DNA from: Alphaproteobacteria bacterium
Lineage (GTDB): Bacteria; Pseudomonadota; Alphaproteobacteria; UBA3830
Assembly (NCBI GenBank): GCA_017649895.1
Contig: JAGCFW010000009.1
Location: forward strand, 1-56,280
Direction: 5' to 3'
DNA: 56,280 bases
Shown: piece by piece, positions 46,574 through 55,530 of the stretch
How positions within the stretch are numbered: position 1 is the stretch's first letter
How the letters are laid out: each line of letters begins with the position of its first letter
The notes under the pieces: model-generated
Database searches by the model: none
What the model saw: the letters and a program-made list of their open reading frames with translations, nothing else
Told to the model about the DNA's origin: nothing
Program-made: the position numbers and the translations under genes

Positions 46574-47092
46574 TTATTTTCGCCTTCTACTTGGATAAGG
46601 CCTCCTTTTGTATTTCAACGCAGCTAACTGACTTTCCTTCGGCAAGCAAGTAACTCTAACCCTTGCATGTCCTTTTCTTTTGAATCCTAAAATCTCTGCA
46701 GCTCTTTGCGAAACATCAATAATTCTTTTATTTGTATAAGCAAAAGGACCTCTGTCGTTAACTAATAACTTCACCCTTCTTCCGTTTTCCAAATTTTCAA
46801 CTATAACTACCGAAGGAAGCGGCAACGTTCTATGAGCCGCCGTTAATTTGTTCTTATCAAACCTCCGCCCGGTTGAAGTCGGCTTGCCGTGGAAACCTGG
46901 ACCGTACCAACTGGCATACCCTATCGCACTGTATTGATAATTTGTTTGCGGATAATACCTAACTCCCTTTATTCTGTACGGTCTCTCTGACCCTGCATGC
47001 CAATATTTAGGCCTATGTTCACTGGAACAGGCGGATAGTAACAACAAACCAAATGCTGTAAATGTGACGAGTTTTCTGCTAAAATTCCTCAT
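46574..47092 (-). CDS. rlpA: RlpA-like septal ring lytic transglycosylase, lipoprotein
   Basis: A 172-residue lipoprotein (lipobox LLSAC) with a double-psi beta-barrel: YASWYGPGFHGKPTSTGRRF and the catalytic-site stretch KLLVNDRGPFAYTNKRIIDVS, ending in RVRVTCLP. RlpA cuts denuded glycan strands at the division septum in some bacteria. The C-terminal SPOR domain of the longer RlpA proteins is missing, as in many short alphaproteobacterial forms. Confidence 0.92.
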   Translation of the reverse strand: MRNFSRKLVTFTAFGLLLLSACSSEHRPKYWHAGSERPYRIKGVRYYPQTNYQYSAIGYASWYGPGFHGKPTSTGRRFDKNKLTAAHRTLPLPSVVIVENLENGRRVKLLVNDRGPFAYTNKRIIDVSQRAAEILGFKRKGHARVRVTCLPKESQLAALKYKRRPYPSRRRK

Positions 47093-47115
47093 ACAAATTA
47101 CCTTACGGAGTTATA

Positions 47116-47562
47116 ATGAAAAATTACCTAAAGGATGTAAAGCCTCTAACCGTTACTCATGCTATCATAACCCGAAAAAAAATCAATATTAATAAGAAGT
47201 TAATCGTGGAGAAATCCGAGCAAATTTTAATTCCGAAGGAAAGTACATTGACATCAATAAGCCGCAAGCAAAAGAGAAAATTCGAATATGAAAAAACCAT
47301 AGACTTGCACGGATATACGAGGGAAAAAGCCTTTATGGCCCTCATAAGATTTTTCAATTCCTGTCAGAGAGAAGGAGTTCGAAAAGTATTGGTGATTACC
47401 GGGGGAAACAACATGAGAGAAACAACCATACGAAAACATTTTCAAATATGGATTCGGGAAAAATTCGGAAATTACGTAACCTCTTGCACTTCCGCAAACA
47501 TTTGGCACGGCGGTCAGGGGGCTTTTTATTTAACTCTCAAAAAAGATAGTTCTTGCTACTGA
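47116..47562 (+). CDS. Smr domain protein
   Basis: A 148-residue protein with a basic N-terminus and a C-terminal Smr domain: IDLHGYTREKAFMALIRF, KVLVITGGNN and ANIWHGGQGAFYLTLKK. The strand-helix-strand with DLHG and the GGxGAFYV-like end is the family signature; such domains act as nucleases or nucleic acid binders in ribosome quality control or recombination. It is divergent from rlpA; ACGGAG precedes ATG. Confidence 0.9.
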   Translation: MKNYLKDVKPLTVTHAIITRKKININKKLIVEKSEQILIPKESTLTSISRKQKRKFEYEKTIDLHGYTREKAFMALIRFFNSCQREGVRKVLVITGGNNMRETTIRKHFQIWIREKFGNYVTSCTSANIWHGGQGAFYLTLKKDSSCY

Positions 47563-47596
47563 TTTTTCAAAATATATCGAAAAACATACAATACAA

Positions 47597-47625
47597 CTGT
47601 AATTTCGAAAATTTCGATTTTACAG
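47597..47625. promoter_or_regulatory. 29-bp near-perfect dyad overlapping a promoter
   Basis: CTGTAA at the left end pairs with TTACAG at the right, and the core TCGAAAATTTCGA is itself a palindrome with one central base. It overlaps the -35 region of the parvulin gene and is not followed by a T run, so it may be an operator; it could also act as a weak terminator for the Smr gene. Confidence 0.45.
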
Positions 47626-47646
47626 TCGGAACATTTTTGATATACT
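47619..47646 (+). promoter_or_regulatory. Predicted promoter of the parvulin gene
   Basis: TTTACA (47619-47624) and TATACT (47641-47646) are 16 bases apart; the -10 is extended by TG one base upstream (TGATATACT). Confidence 0.5.
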
Positions 47647-47686
47647 GTGATAACTGAATTGGAAGTTTATGAATGGAGATTAACAT

Positions 47687-48706
47687 ATGAAATTTAAATT
47701 AGCCTGTGCCTCAGCGGTGCTTATGTTCTTGTGCTGTGACTTGACCTGGGGTGGTGCTTTGAAGAATTCGTTTACAAAGAATAAGACTGAAGTTGAGAGT
47801 CAAGATAAAGAAACTGAGAAAAGTAAAGAAGAAACTCAGACAAATGAGGCTTCCTCAAAATCCGCTGAGCAAACAACAACTGGACAAGCTCAGACAAAGG
47901 AAGTTGCTGAGAAAAAGGAAATCAAAGGGAATCCTGTCATCTTCAAAATCGGAAACAAAGAGATCCGCCGTGACGAGATTTTAGCGGACATAAAGATGTT
48001 GCCTGCTCAGTTAGTACAGCAAACGCCTGCAGACAAGTTGTTTGATATTATGAAACGCCAGAAATTGATGACCTACTTGGTGATTGAGCAAGCTAAAAAA
48101 GCGGGTATGGATCGAGAGAAAGATTACATTCAGCAAATTGATAAGTTAAAGGAAAGGGTCTTGTTTGAAAGTTACTTGGTTAAGGAACTCGAGCCAAAGG
48201 CGTCAAACGAGGCAACCTTGAATCAAAAATATCAACAGTACTTAGTTGAATTTAAGTCAGGGAAAGAGATAAAGATTTCTACTATTGCTTTGAACACGGA
48301 AAAAGAAGCAAAGGATGTTATCAATGCCTTAAACAAGGGCGCTCCATTTGATAAGTTGCAAAAAGATAAAGGTCTCTCAGCCTTGTCCGAGAACAGCGAC
48401 AGATATGTACCTGTATCTAGGATGCCAGAAGATCTGAAGAGCAAGTTTAAGGAAGTTAAGAAAAACGCAATTACGAAAGAGCCAATAAAAATTGCTGATG
48501 CTTATCATGTGTTAAAGATCACGGATATAAGAGATTCCAAACCAGGAACTTTCGATGAGATAAAGCCTATATTGTCTCAGTTGATTTTGAGAGATGAAAT
48601 GGAGAAGTTGATAAAAAAGCTGGAGAATCAATATAAAGTCCAAAAATTCAACGAGGACGGAACTCCTGAGGTAGCTTCTTCTGAAAAGAAGACTCCGGCA
48701 GCATAA
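47687..48706 (+). CDS. Periplasmic parvulin-type peptidyl-prolyl isomerase
   Basis: A 339-residue exported foldase-like protein. A signal peptide (KLACASAVLMFLCCDLTWGG) is followed by a Lys/Glu/Thr-rich linker (residues 28-85), a SurA/PrsA-like N-domain (VIFKIGNKEIRRDEILADI), and a PpiC parvulin domain (KEIKISTIALNTEKEAKDVI to DAYHVLKITDIRDSKPGTF). Such proteins assist folding of outer membrane or secreted proteins. It has its own promoter and a strong terminator. Confidence 0.86.
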   Translation: MKFKLACASAVLMFLCCDLTWGGALKNSFTKNKTEVESQDKETEKSKEETQTNEASSKSAEQTTTGQAQTKEVAEKKEIKGNPVIFKIGNKEIRRDEILADIKMLPAQLVQQTPADKLFDIMKRQKLMTYLVIEQAKKAGMDREKDYIQQIDKLKERVLFESYLVKELEPKASNEATLNQKYQQYLVEFKSGKEIKISTIALNTEKEAKDVINALNKGAPFDKLQKDKGLSALSENSDRYVPVSRMPEDLKSKFKEVKKNAITKEPIKIADAYHVLKITDIRDSKPGTFDEIKPILSQLILRDEMEKLIKKLENQYKVQKFNEDGTPEVASSEKKTPAA

Positions 48707-48730
48707 AATCTGTAGTGTCTGATTAATACA

Positions 48731-48762
48731 TACTCCCCGAATTTAGATTTGGGGAGTTTTTT
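48731..48762 (+). terminator. Terminator of the parvulin gene
   Basis: ACTCCCC (48732-48738) and GGGGAGT (48751-48757) form a stem followed by TTTTT. It ends only 13 bases before the rsmD start, so rsmD transcription depends on read-through or a start within this region. Confidence 0.92.
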
Positions 48763-48774
48763 AGAATTTTGCTC

Positions 48775-49347
48775 ATGTCTACAAAAATTTTATCCGGACA
48801 ATTAAAAGGTTCCGTTTTGGTTGTCCCGGGTTCCGCTAGACCTACCCTACTTCGATTTAGACAGTCGTTATTTGATATGATGGTGAGTATGGCCCACAAT
48901 CCCAAAGATTTTTTTAAGGATAAAGCAATTTTAGATTGCTTTGCCGGATCCGGTGCTTTGGGAATTGAGTCATTATCGCGCGGTGCTTCCTTTGCGTATT
49001 TCGTAGACATATCTCAAAAGGCAATCAATGCAATCTATAAAAATATACAAAAATTATCCCTGGAAGATCGCAGCAAAATTATAAAAACCGACATTTTGAA
49101 AATCAGAAAACCCCAAGAACGTGCGGCCTGCGACATAGTATTCATTGATCCTCCGTATGGAAAAGTTTCGATAAAAAAAACGTTACAGCACCTGTTCAAA
49201 ACAGGCTGGATTAATGAGAATTCTTTAATCGTAACCGAAGAAGATACATTGAAGGCTGAGGATTTATCCAACATAACCGAAATTGTCCTCGAAAAAAACT
49301 TGGGAAAATCCGTTTTCAGAATAACAAAGTTAAAAATCGACTTGTAA
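48775..49347 (+). CDS. rsmD: 16S rRNA m2G966 methyltransferase RsmD
   Basis: A 190-residue SAM-dependent methyltransferase. It has the RsmD N-terminus (ILSGQLKGSVLVVPGSARPT), then LFDMM, the SAM loop DCFAGSGALGIESLSRGA and the catalytic IV motif IVFIDPPYGK. It methylates guanine 966 of 16S rRNA. ATG 48775 is chosen over TTG 48769; the ribosome binding site is weak because a terminator lies directly upstream. Confidence 0.92.
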   Translation: MSTKILSGQLKGSVLVVPGSARPTLLRFRQSLFDMMVSMAHNPKDFFKDKAILDCFAGSGALGIESLSRGASFAYFVDISQKAINAIYKNIQKLSLEDRSKIIKTDILKIRKPQERAACDIVFIDPPYGKVSIKKTLQHLFKTGWINENSLIVTEEDTLKAEDLSNITEIVLEKNLGKSVFRITKLKIDL

Positions 49348-49361
49348 TAGACTTATGCAAA

Positions 49362-50609
49362 TCACCAAAATTGATCAAATCGAATAATGAATTCTGCATA
49401 CTTTCCGTACACAGATTGACAATAAATGTTAGCGTCCATTGAACGAAGTGTACTCTTGCAAAAGTATAACCCAACACCTGTCCCTTCATTTTTCAAAGTG
49501 AAAAACGGTTTAAAAATATCGTCAATATCTTCCGGCTTTATACCCGAAGCGGTATCCTTCACAGAAATAAACGCCCGCTTTTTGGTTTTGTCCACGGTTA
49601 TATAAATCTGGCCTTTTCTCTCTGCTTTAATCTGGTACAGCGCATTTTGTATCAAATTAAAGATCACATGAACAAACAAATCACAACTGGCGAAAAAGTG
49701 AAAATCCTTTACTATCTTAACATGTACTAAACTGCGATCGTCCTGAAAAAACGGATATTCATCAATCGCTTTTCTTATGCAATCTTCAGCGCTTAACTCC
49801 TCATGATCCAAATATTTATTTCCGTTAAAAGCAAGTTTCGTCAATGTCGCATCTATTGTATTGAAAATGCAATTAACTTCCCTAAGCGCCTTCTCCCTTT
49901 TTGCAAGCTGCTTTATCCTTTTTTCTTCAGGTATATCATTTAGATCTAATCCGTGCAAAATCATAGAAATGGTTGACAACGGAGTCCTTATTTCATGAGC
50001 CATAGACGCTGCTAACATTCTCATGGCTTTCATTCGAATATCATATTTTTTGCTAAGATCACGAGCAAATATGATCAGAATACCCAAAACAAATACCATC
50101 ATGTAAAAATACGGGTAAACGAGGTAATTGGGCAGCTCAACATTGGAGGTATGCCCGAGAAAATAAGACACCAATACCCCTAATATGACACCTATAGAAT
50201 ATACCGCTATGAAACTTGCGAAATCCAACAAAATGACCCCGAAAAGAACTGCAATATTTATATTTACAATCCAATAAAGGGTCACTCCTTCAAACAGTAA
50301 CATAAACGTCACCATAAACGGCAGACAAAACATTACAGCGAAATGCCAAAATAAAGGACGATACTTTTTCAGCGAGTCATCCCAAGAATCTGAAACCGCC
50401 AGTATAAAACTCAATACGATAGCAACTATTCTTACGGTATAAACCGAAATATCATTTGCATGCCACTCGGACCACATGTACATCGGGATAAGATAGTTGA
50501 TGGCAGAGAAAACTCCGAAAGCAACATATCTCGCTCCATATTCCTCTACTCTTTTTTCAGAAATAGCGGCTAACTTATCCAACCAATGCTTTACCCATCC
50601 TATCATCAT
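49362..50609 (-). CDS. CqsS/LqsS-like membrane sensor histidine kinase
   Basis: A 415-residue kinase with about six membrane segments (residues 25-195) and a C-terminal kinase core: H-box MAHEIRTPLSTISM, N-box VIFNLIQNALYQI, D-box VKDTASGIKPEDIDDIF and G-box GTGVGLYFCKSTL. The membrane part, with LFWHFAVMFCLPFMVTFML and YFYMMVFVLGILIIFARDLS, resembles the alpha-hydroxyketone autoinducer sensors CqsS (Vibrio) and LqsS (Legionella). No receiver domain or CqsA-like synthase is nearby. Its start lies about 15 bases behind a symporter stop, so both are in one operon. An upstream TTG at 50621 is an alternative start. Confidence 0.85.
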   Translation of the reverse strand: MMIGWVKHWLDKLAAISEKRVEEYGARYVAFGVFSAINYLIPMYMWSEWHANDISVYTVRIVAIVLSFILAVSDSWDDSLKKYRPLFWHFAVMFCLPFMVTFMLLFEGVTLYWIVNINIAVLFGVILLDFASFIAVYSIGVILGVLVSYFLGHTSNVELPNYLVYPYFYMMVFVLGILIIFARDLSKKYDIRMKAMRMLAASMAHEIRTPLSTISMILHGLDLNDIPEEKRIKQLAKREKALREVNCIFNTIDATLTKLAFNGNKYLDHEELSAEDCIRKAIDEYPFFQDDRSLVHVKIVKDFHFFASCDLFVHVIFNLIQNALYQIKAERKGQIYITVDKTKKRAFISVKDTASGIKPEDIDDIFKPFFTLKNEGTGVGLYFCKSTLRSMDANIYCQSVYGKYAEFIIRFDQFW

Positions 50610-50625
50610 CACCGACAACAAACAC

Positions 50626-52035
50626 TCAGGCTCTACTGACAGCTAAACTTGAATTATACGGTCGACTCAAAGTTTTTAAATATTTCCCTAAAACATACAT
50701 CGTAACAAATGTCACTACTGCTCCTACAACTTGACTTACCACAGCACAATCCTCTGAAACAGAATACCTAAAAAAAACAATAGAAACAAATCCTACAACA
50801 ATACTAACCAAATAAGTTTTTATATCCGTTTTGAAATTTAATAAATACAACAACATTGGAGCGACAACGGTCGGGGTCCAAAAATTCGAGAAATACAGCC
50901 CAAAATCAACCATACTGGAAAACTTAGTAGCGGCATTGATGGACACAATTCCGAGCAACACCGTAATCCCTCTGCTTAACATCAATTCCGACTTATCATT
51001 CATTCTAGACGGCCACAGAACAGCAAAAACATCCTTCGTTACAGCAATAGCAGAAACATTCAAAAATGAATCGGCCGTAGACATGATGACGGCCAGAACT
51101 CCGGAAATCGCAATCCCTTTCACAACTGTCGGAAGCGAATAGTCCAGCACATTTAAGAAAGCATTGTTCGGATCTATCCCCGGAAACATCAAAACTGCAC
51201 TCAAAGCTATAATGGATATCACTGCATAAAACGGAACATACAAAATACCGGAAATCACAAGAGATTGTGACGCTTGTCTCTCATCCTTTGCCATCAATAT
51301 CCTTTGGATTATCATCGGACTAAATCCCGGAAATACAAAATAAATGAAATATACAACAAATAACAAAAAAGAACCTTGATAAGAAGTCAGTTCAAGGTGT
51401 TGTTCCGGCAAATTAAACAAAAGATATTCCCAACCACCGACTTTTTCCAGCGCGACATTAGCCATCAGCGGTATTCCGATTATTAAAATACCAAACTGCA
51501 ATACATCCGTGAAAACCACCGATCTTATTCCTCCGAATGAAGAATACATTATCACAATGAAGCTTCCAATAACCGTCCCAAAAAAATGCGATACTCCGAA
51601 AAACAGATTACATATATACCCAATAGCACTAACCTGAACAGCTATATACCCGATAGAAAATAATACATTCGCAACACCACTCATAATCTGCCCGGGCTTA
51701 CCGTACAAATCTCCCATTATTTCACCAATCGAAACCTTATCCGGGAAATCTCTGAGAACCTTCGGAGCAATTACACGTGCGTGAAAAAAAAGGCTCAAAG
51801 TCTGTCCTAACACAAGAACAAAAAACGCCAACCCGACACTGTATACTCGTTCACTGACACCGATCAGATCGTCTCCCCCCATCCAGGTTGCGAAGATAGT
51901 CGACACCAAAACAGACGTAGGAAAAATCTTCGATGAAACCGAAAAATCTTTCATACTCTTTACATTACGTCCCGCCAAAATTCCCACGGCGAGAGTAACA
52001 ACCAAATACAAAACTACAATAACTAAATCTATCAT
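50626..52035 (-). CDS. Sodium:solute symporter (SSS), copy 1
   Basis: A 469-residue transporter with about 13 membrane segments of the SLC5/SSS family. It begins MIDLVIVVLYLVVTLAVGIL; GGIRSVVFTDVLQFGILIIG is the conserved sodium-site helix, and VIMSTADSFLNVSAIAVTKD the later conserved part. The substrate cannot be read from sequence; proline, pantothenate and other organic solutes are typical. It stands directly before the CqsS-like kinase and is close kin of the gene at 52219. Confidence 0.9.
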   Translation of the reverse strand: MIDLVIVVLYLVVTLAVGILAGRNVKSMKDFSVSSKIFPTSVLVSTIFATWMGGDDLIGVSERVYSVGLAFFVLVLGQTLSLFFHARVIAPKVLRDFPDKVSIGEIMGDLYGKPGQIMSGVANVLFSIGYIAVQVSAIGYICNLFFGVSHFFGTVIGSFIVIMYSSFGGIRSVVFTDVLQFGILIIGIPLMANVALEKVGGWEYLLFNLPEQHLELTSYQGSFLLFVVYFIYFVFPGFSPMIIQRILMAKDERQASQSLVISGILYVPFYAVISIIALSAVLMFPGIDPNNAFLNVLDYSLPTVVKGIAISGVLAVIMSTADSFLNVSAIAVTKDVFAVLWPSRMNDKSELMLSRGITVLLGIVSINAATKFSSMVDFGLYFSNFWTPTVVAPMLLYLLNFKTDIKTYLVSIVVGFVSIVFFRYSVSEDCAVVSQVVGAVVTFVTMYVLGKYLKTLSRPYNSSLAVSRA

Positions 52036-52144
52036 AAAAAAAACCTTCTCTCACTCACTAGAAAAAGGTTACAAAATTACAAATAAAAACTCAACTTAAA
52101 AAACTGGAGACCTCCTCATCCTCAAATTCCAAACGATTGAAAAA

Positions 52145-52203
52145 ACAAAAAAAACATAACCGAATGACACTCTGCTGCAGCACGCAGCGCGTTCGTCGGT
52201 TAT
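52145..52203 (-). terminator. Terminator between the two symporter genes
   Basis: On the minus strand ATAACCGA and TCGGTTAT (52196-52203 and 52156-52163) form the base of a large hairpin with an inner CTGC/GCAG stem, followed by GTTTTTTTTG. It lies 16 bases behind the stop of copy 2, so the two symporter genes are separate transcripts. Confidence 0.8.
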
Positions 52204-52218
52204 ATCACTAATAGTAAT

Positions 52219-53628
52219 TTAAATCCTACTAACAACCAATTTTGAATCGTAAGGATGACTTAAATTTCCAAAATATTTTCCCAGTATAAGCATAGAAAAA
52301 AACGTTACTACCGCTCCGAAGATCTGACTTACAACGGTACAATTCTCTGGAACTGAATACCTAAAAATAATGATGGAAATAAATCCTATCGACACACCAA
52401 TCAAGTAGGTTTTTATATCGGTCTTTAAATTAAACAAATACAGAAACATTGGAGCAACAACCGCCGGAGTCCAAAAATTCGAAAAAAACAATCCGAACTC
52501 AACCATGCTATAGAACATTGTCGCCACATAAATAGACGCCACCCCCAACAACACAGTAACTGTCCTACTCAACATCAACTCCCGCTTATCATTCACTTTA
52601 GTGGGACATAATACAGAAAAAACATCCCTCGTAGCAGCGATTGATGCAGCATTCAAAAGAGAATCTGCTGTCGACATAAAAGCTGATAACATACCAGAAA
52701 TCGCGATCCCTTTCACAATTGTCGGAAGAGAATAATCTAACACATTTAAGAAAGCACTATTCGAATCTATACCTGGAAATATCAAAATAGCACAAAGGGC
52801 TATAACGGACACCACCGCAAAGAATGGAATACATAGAATTCCAGAAATTGCCAAAGACCGAGTAGCCTGTCTCTCATCTTTTGCCATCAAAATTCTCTGC
52901 ACTAATGCCGGCAAAAAACTAGGAAAAGCACACCAAGAAAAATACGCAATAAACGACCAAAATGATCCCTCATAAGAAGTTAATTCAGTATATTTAGGTG
53001 GTAAGCTATTCATCAGGTATTCCCATCCACCAACTTTTCCCAAAGCAACACTCGCCATCAAAGGTATTCCGATTATCAAAACTCCAAATTGCAATACATC
53101 AGTAAAAACAACTGATCTTATTCCCCCAAAAGAAGAATAAGCTACTATGATCCCCCCCCCTATAATAATTCCATAAAATTCAGAAACTCCAAAAAACTGA
53201 TTACAAATAAACCCTATTGCCCTAACTTGCATCGAAATACATCCAACGGAAAATAAAATATTTGCAACGCCACTCATAACCTGCCCTGGATTGCCGTACA
53301 AATCACCCATGATTTCACCTATAGAGATCCTATTTGAAAATCCTCTAATAATTTTCGGTGCAACTACGTAAGCTTGAAAGAAAAAATTCAAACTCACCCC
53401 TAATATAACCACAAAATACACTAATCCAACGCTATATACTCGCTCGCTCACTCCAATTAAACAGTCTGCTCCCATCCATGTTGCAAAAATGGTAGATATT
53501 AAAACTGACGTAGGAAAAATTTTTGCAGAAACAGAGAAATCCTTCATATTTTTCACGTTACGTCCTGCGAAAATTCCCAAAGCAAGAGTAACAATCAAAT
53601 ACAAAACTACAATAATCAAATCTATCAT
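52219..53628 (-). CDS. Sodium:solute symporter (SSS), copy 2
   Basis: A 469-residue SSS transporter, the same length as copy 1 and alike over its whole length (MIDLIIVVLYLIVTLALGIF; GGIRSVVFTDVLQFGVLIIG). Clear differences lie in the third membrane region and in the loop before residue 240, so substrates may differ. The gene and its leader look like a tandem duplication of copy 1. It is flanked by terminators on both sides and so is a single-gene unit. Confidence 0.9.
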   Translation of the reverse strand: MIDLIIVVLYLIVTLALGIFAGRNVKNMKDFSVSAKIFPTSVLISTIFATWMGADCLIGVSERVYSVGLVYFVVILGVSLNFFFQAYVVAPKIIRGFSNRISIGEIMGDLYGNPGQVMSGVANILFSVGCISMQVRAIGFICNQFFGVSEFYGIIIGGGIIVAYSSFGGIRSVVFTDVLQFGVLIIGIPLMASVALGKVGGWEYLMNSLPPKYTELTSYEGSFWSFIAYFSWCAFPSFLPALVQRILMAKDERQATRSLAISGILCIPFFAVVSVIALCAILIFPGIDSNSAFLNVLDYSLPTIVKGIAISGMLSAFMSTADSLLNAASIAATRDVFSVLCPTKVNDKRELMLSRTVTVLLGVASIYVATMFYSMVEFGLFFSNFWTPAVVAPMFLYLFNLKTDIKTYLIGVSIGFISIIIFRYSVPENCTVVSQIFGAVVTFFSMLILGKYFGNLSHPYDSKLVVSRI

Positions 53629-53684
53629 GAAAAAACTCTTCCCACCTACTGGATTAAGGCTACAAAATTACAAATAAAAACTCA

Positions 53685-53723
53685 ACAAAAAAATTAACGC
53701 TAGGTTTTTTTCAAAACCTAGCG
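53685..53723 (-). terminator. Terminator of ctrA
   Basis: CGCTAGGTTTT and AAAACCTAGCG form an 11-bp perfect stem with a short loop; on the minus strand TTAATTTTTTTG follows. It lies 55 bases behind the ctrA stop codon. Confidence 0.9.
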
Positions 53724-53778
53724 AGATAGTGAGATATACAAAGAAAGAATGAAAACCCACAATTGCGTGGATTCCCAC

Positions 53779-54528
53779 TTATATAGTGCCGGGAACACCC
53801 GACATAGCGTTAAGTTCATGAGGAGAATTCAACGCCTTTTCGCTCGATTGCGAATCTATATCTTTTATAGTGTATCCTCTGCCCCAGATGGTCTCAATAT
53901 AACATTCTCCGCCGAGAGCATCCATGAGTTTCTTCCGCAGTTTGCAGACGAATACATCTATTATCTTTAACTCAGGTTCGTCCATGCCACCATACAAGTG
54001 GTTCAAGAACATATCTTTGGTCAACGTGGCACCTTTTCTCAAGCAAAGCAACTCCAAAATTGAGTACTCCTTACCTGTAAGATGCAGGACATTGCCATCG
54101 ACTTCCACGCGACGACTCTGAAGGTTAACTGTCATTCTGCCGATCTTTATAACTGACTCGGCATGGCCCTTAGACCTCCTTATAACTGCCTGAATTCTGG
54201 ACACCAACTCCTTCCCGTCGAAAGGCTTAGTAATATAATCATCAGCCCCAATATCCAAGCACTTAACTTTATCCTTACACTCAGATAATCCCGAAACCAC
54301 GATAACTGGCGTTCCTATGTTCGCACTACGCAGTCTCTTAATTACCTCTACCCCGTCAATGTCGGGCAGCATCAAATCCAAAATGATACCATCATAGTCG
54401 TAAATCTTTCCAACCTCTAAACCGTACTGCCCAAAACTCGTAGAGTCAACCACTACACCCTCTTTTTTTAACAAAGACTCTATCCCCTTAGCAGTTAAGG
54501 TATCATCTTCTATCAATAATACTCGCAC
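53779..54528 (-). CDS. ctrA: Cell cycle response regulator CtrA
   Basis: A 249-residue OmpR-type regulator. The receiver domain (1-118) has MRVLLIEDDTLTAKGIESLL, the phosphoacceptor Asp in IILDLMLPDIDGVEV and GADDYITKPFDGKELVSRI. The DNA-binding domain reads TGKEYSILELLCLRKGATLT, KDMFLNHLYGGMDEPELKII and TIWGRGYTI, which is the CtrA pattern. CtrA controls division and cell-cycle genes in alphaproteobacteria by binding TTAA-N7-TTAA. The start is GTG 54528, with GGAGG 6 bases upstream. The C-terminal tail after RGYTI is about 20 residues long. An IS remnant lies 270 bases upstream of the gene. Confidence 0.93.
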   Translation of the reverse strand: MRVLLIEDDTLTAKGIESLLKKEGVVVDSTSFGQYGLEVGKIYDYDGIILDLMLPDIDGVEVIKRLRSANIGTPVIVVSGLSECKDKVKCLDIGADDYITKPFDGKELVSRIQAVIRRSKGHAESVIKIGRMTVNLQSRRVEVDGNVLHLTGKEYSILELLCLRKGATLTKDMFLNHLYGGMDEPELKIIDVFVCKLRKKLMDALGGECYIETIWGRGYTIKDIDSQSSEKALNSPHELNAMSGVPGTI

Positions 54529-54626
54529 AACTTACCTCCAAATACCAACTAAATCAAGACCTATATCTATAAATATTGTCTCTAATTGGTACGCTATCTA
54601 AAATTTACTAAAAATTTATTAAGATT

Positions 54627-54796
54627 TTAAGTGTTTTTTTGTGATTTTTCTATTTTTTTTATAATTTTTTTATCATCTTTCTCATTTTTGAACCTTTTCG
54701 TATTTATAATATTTTTAAATTTTTCTTCAGAAATATTAAAAGCTTTTATAATTTTCGAATCTTCGACCTTATTTTCATGAAGAATTCTAATAGCCT
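54627..54796 (-). pseudogene. Truncated C-terminal gene fragment next to IS982 remnant
   Basis: Reading out of the IS remnant on the minus strand gives an open frame of about 55 codons (EAIRILHENKVEDSKIIKAF, then NISEEKFKNI and a lysine-rich end) stopping at TAA 54627-54629. It has no start of its own and begins exactly at the inverted repeat of the IS remnant, so it is the tail of a disrupted gene. The alternating pattern resembles C-terminal tails of Rpn/PD-(D/E)XK nuclease-transposase proteins, at low confidence. Confidence 0.45.
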
Positions 54797-55530
54797 CAAT
54801 TATGGATTAGAAAATGGGAGGTACAGAATTCCCATAATCATTTTTAGTCCCTGAGCCGTCAAGCGAAGAAACAAATCTTTGCTGATATACCCTTTGTCCG
54901 CGAGATCCTTTCATATTTACTGTCATTTGAGGCACTACCGACCGATCATCGCATTGCCTTTCGTAAGTTTTGCGTTCATTAAATTTCCTTTGTCATCGAT
55001 GTGCAATTTGAAACCGAAAAATCAACCTTTCGCCAATTTCCCTCTCTCTGCGAGTCCTTTGAAAACTTTTTTCCTGCGAATTCTTTTCGGATGACACAAG
55101 GTCAAAGACATCGAATCGATGTACGCAATCTTGCTTCTTTTCCTCAAAGTACAGCAAAACAAAAGAGTAAAAAATACAATATTTTCGGTATCAGCGCGAC
55201 AAATCTTTCGTAGGTCGGCATTTTGGGAAACTCCGATCTGTATTGCTGCAAATACGATTTGTAAAAGTATTCAAAATTTCGGCATGAAGATTCTTGAAAC
55301 ATCACCGTGACTATTTCACTTTCAGTTAATCTGGGAGTTTTCGTCGGTTTTCTTCTCTTCTTTACATCTTCGATTTGCTTCTTTTTCCTATCCTCTTCCA
55401 AGGCTTTCAAAAATCATCTATCAAACAAAATAATCTCGTGATATTCTTATTCATGGCTTCGCTCTCGTTCTTTTTTTTCGGAGCTTAGCCTTTCCTTTCA
55501 TCTGTTTTTAAGATCTCTAATCCATAATTG
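54797..55530 (-). mobile_element. IS982-family remnant with perfect inverted repeats
   Basis: CAATTATGGATTAGA at 54797-54811 and its reverse complement at 55516-55530 delimit 734 bases. Between them the minus strand encodes pieces of an IS982-family transposase: PRLTESEIVTVMFQES and FEYFYKSYLQQYRSEFPKMP (within 55144-55410), then, after frame changes, KIAYIDSMSLTLCH, KVFKGLAERGK, FFGFKLHIDDKGNLMNAKLT and DLADKGYISKDLF. IS982 elements are about 1 kb, so part is lost and several frameshifts are present. The order of the pieces is that of one transposase. Confidence 0.8.
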
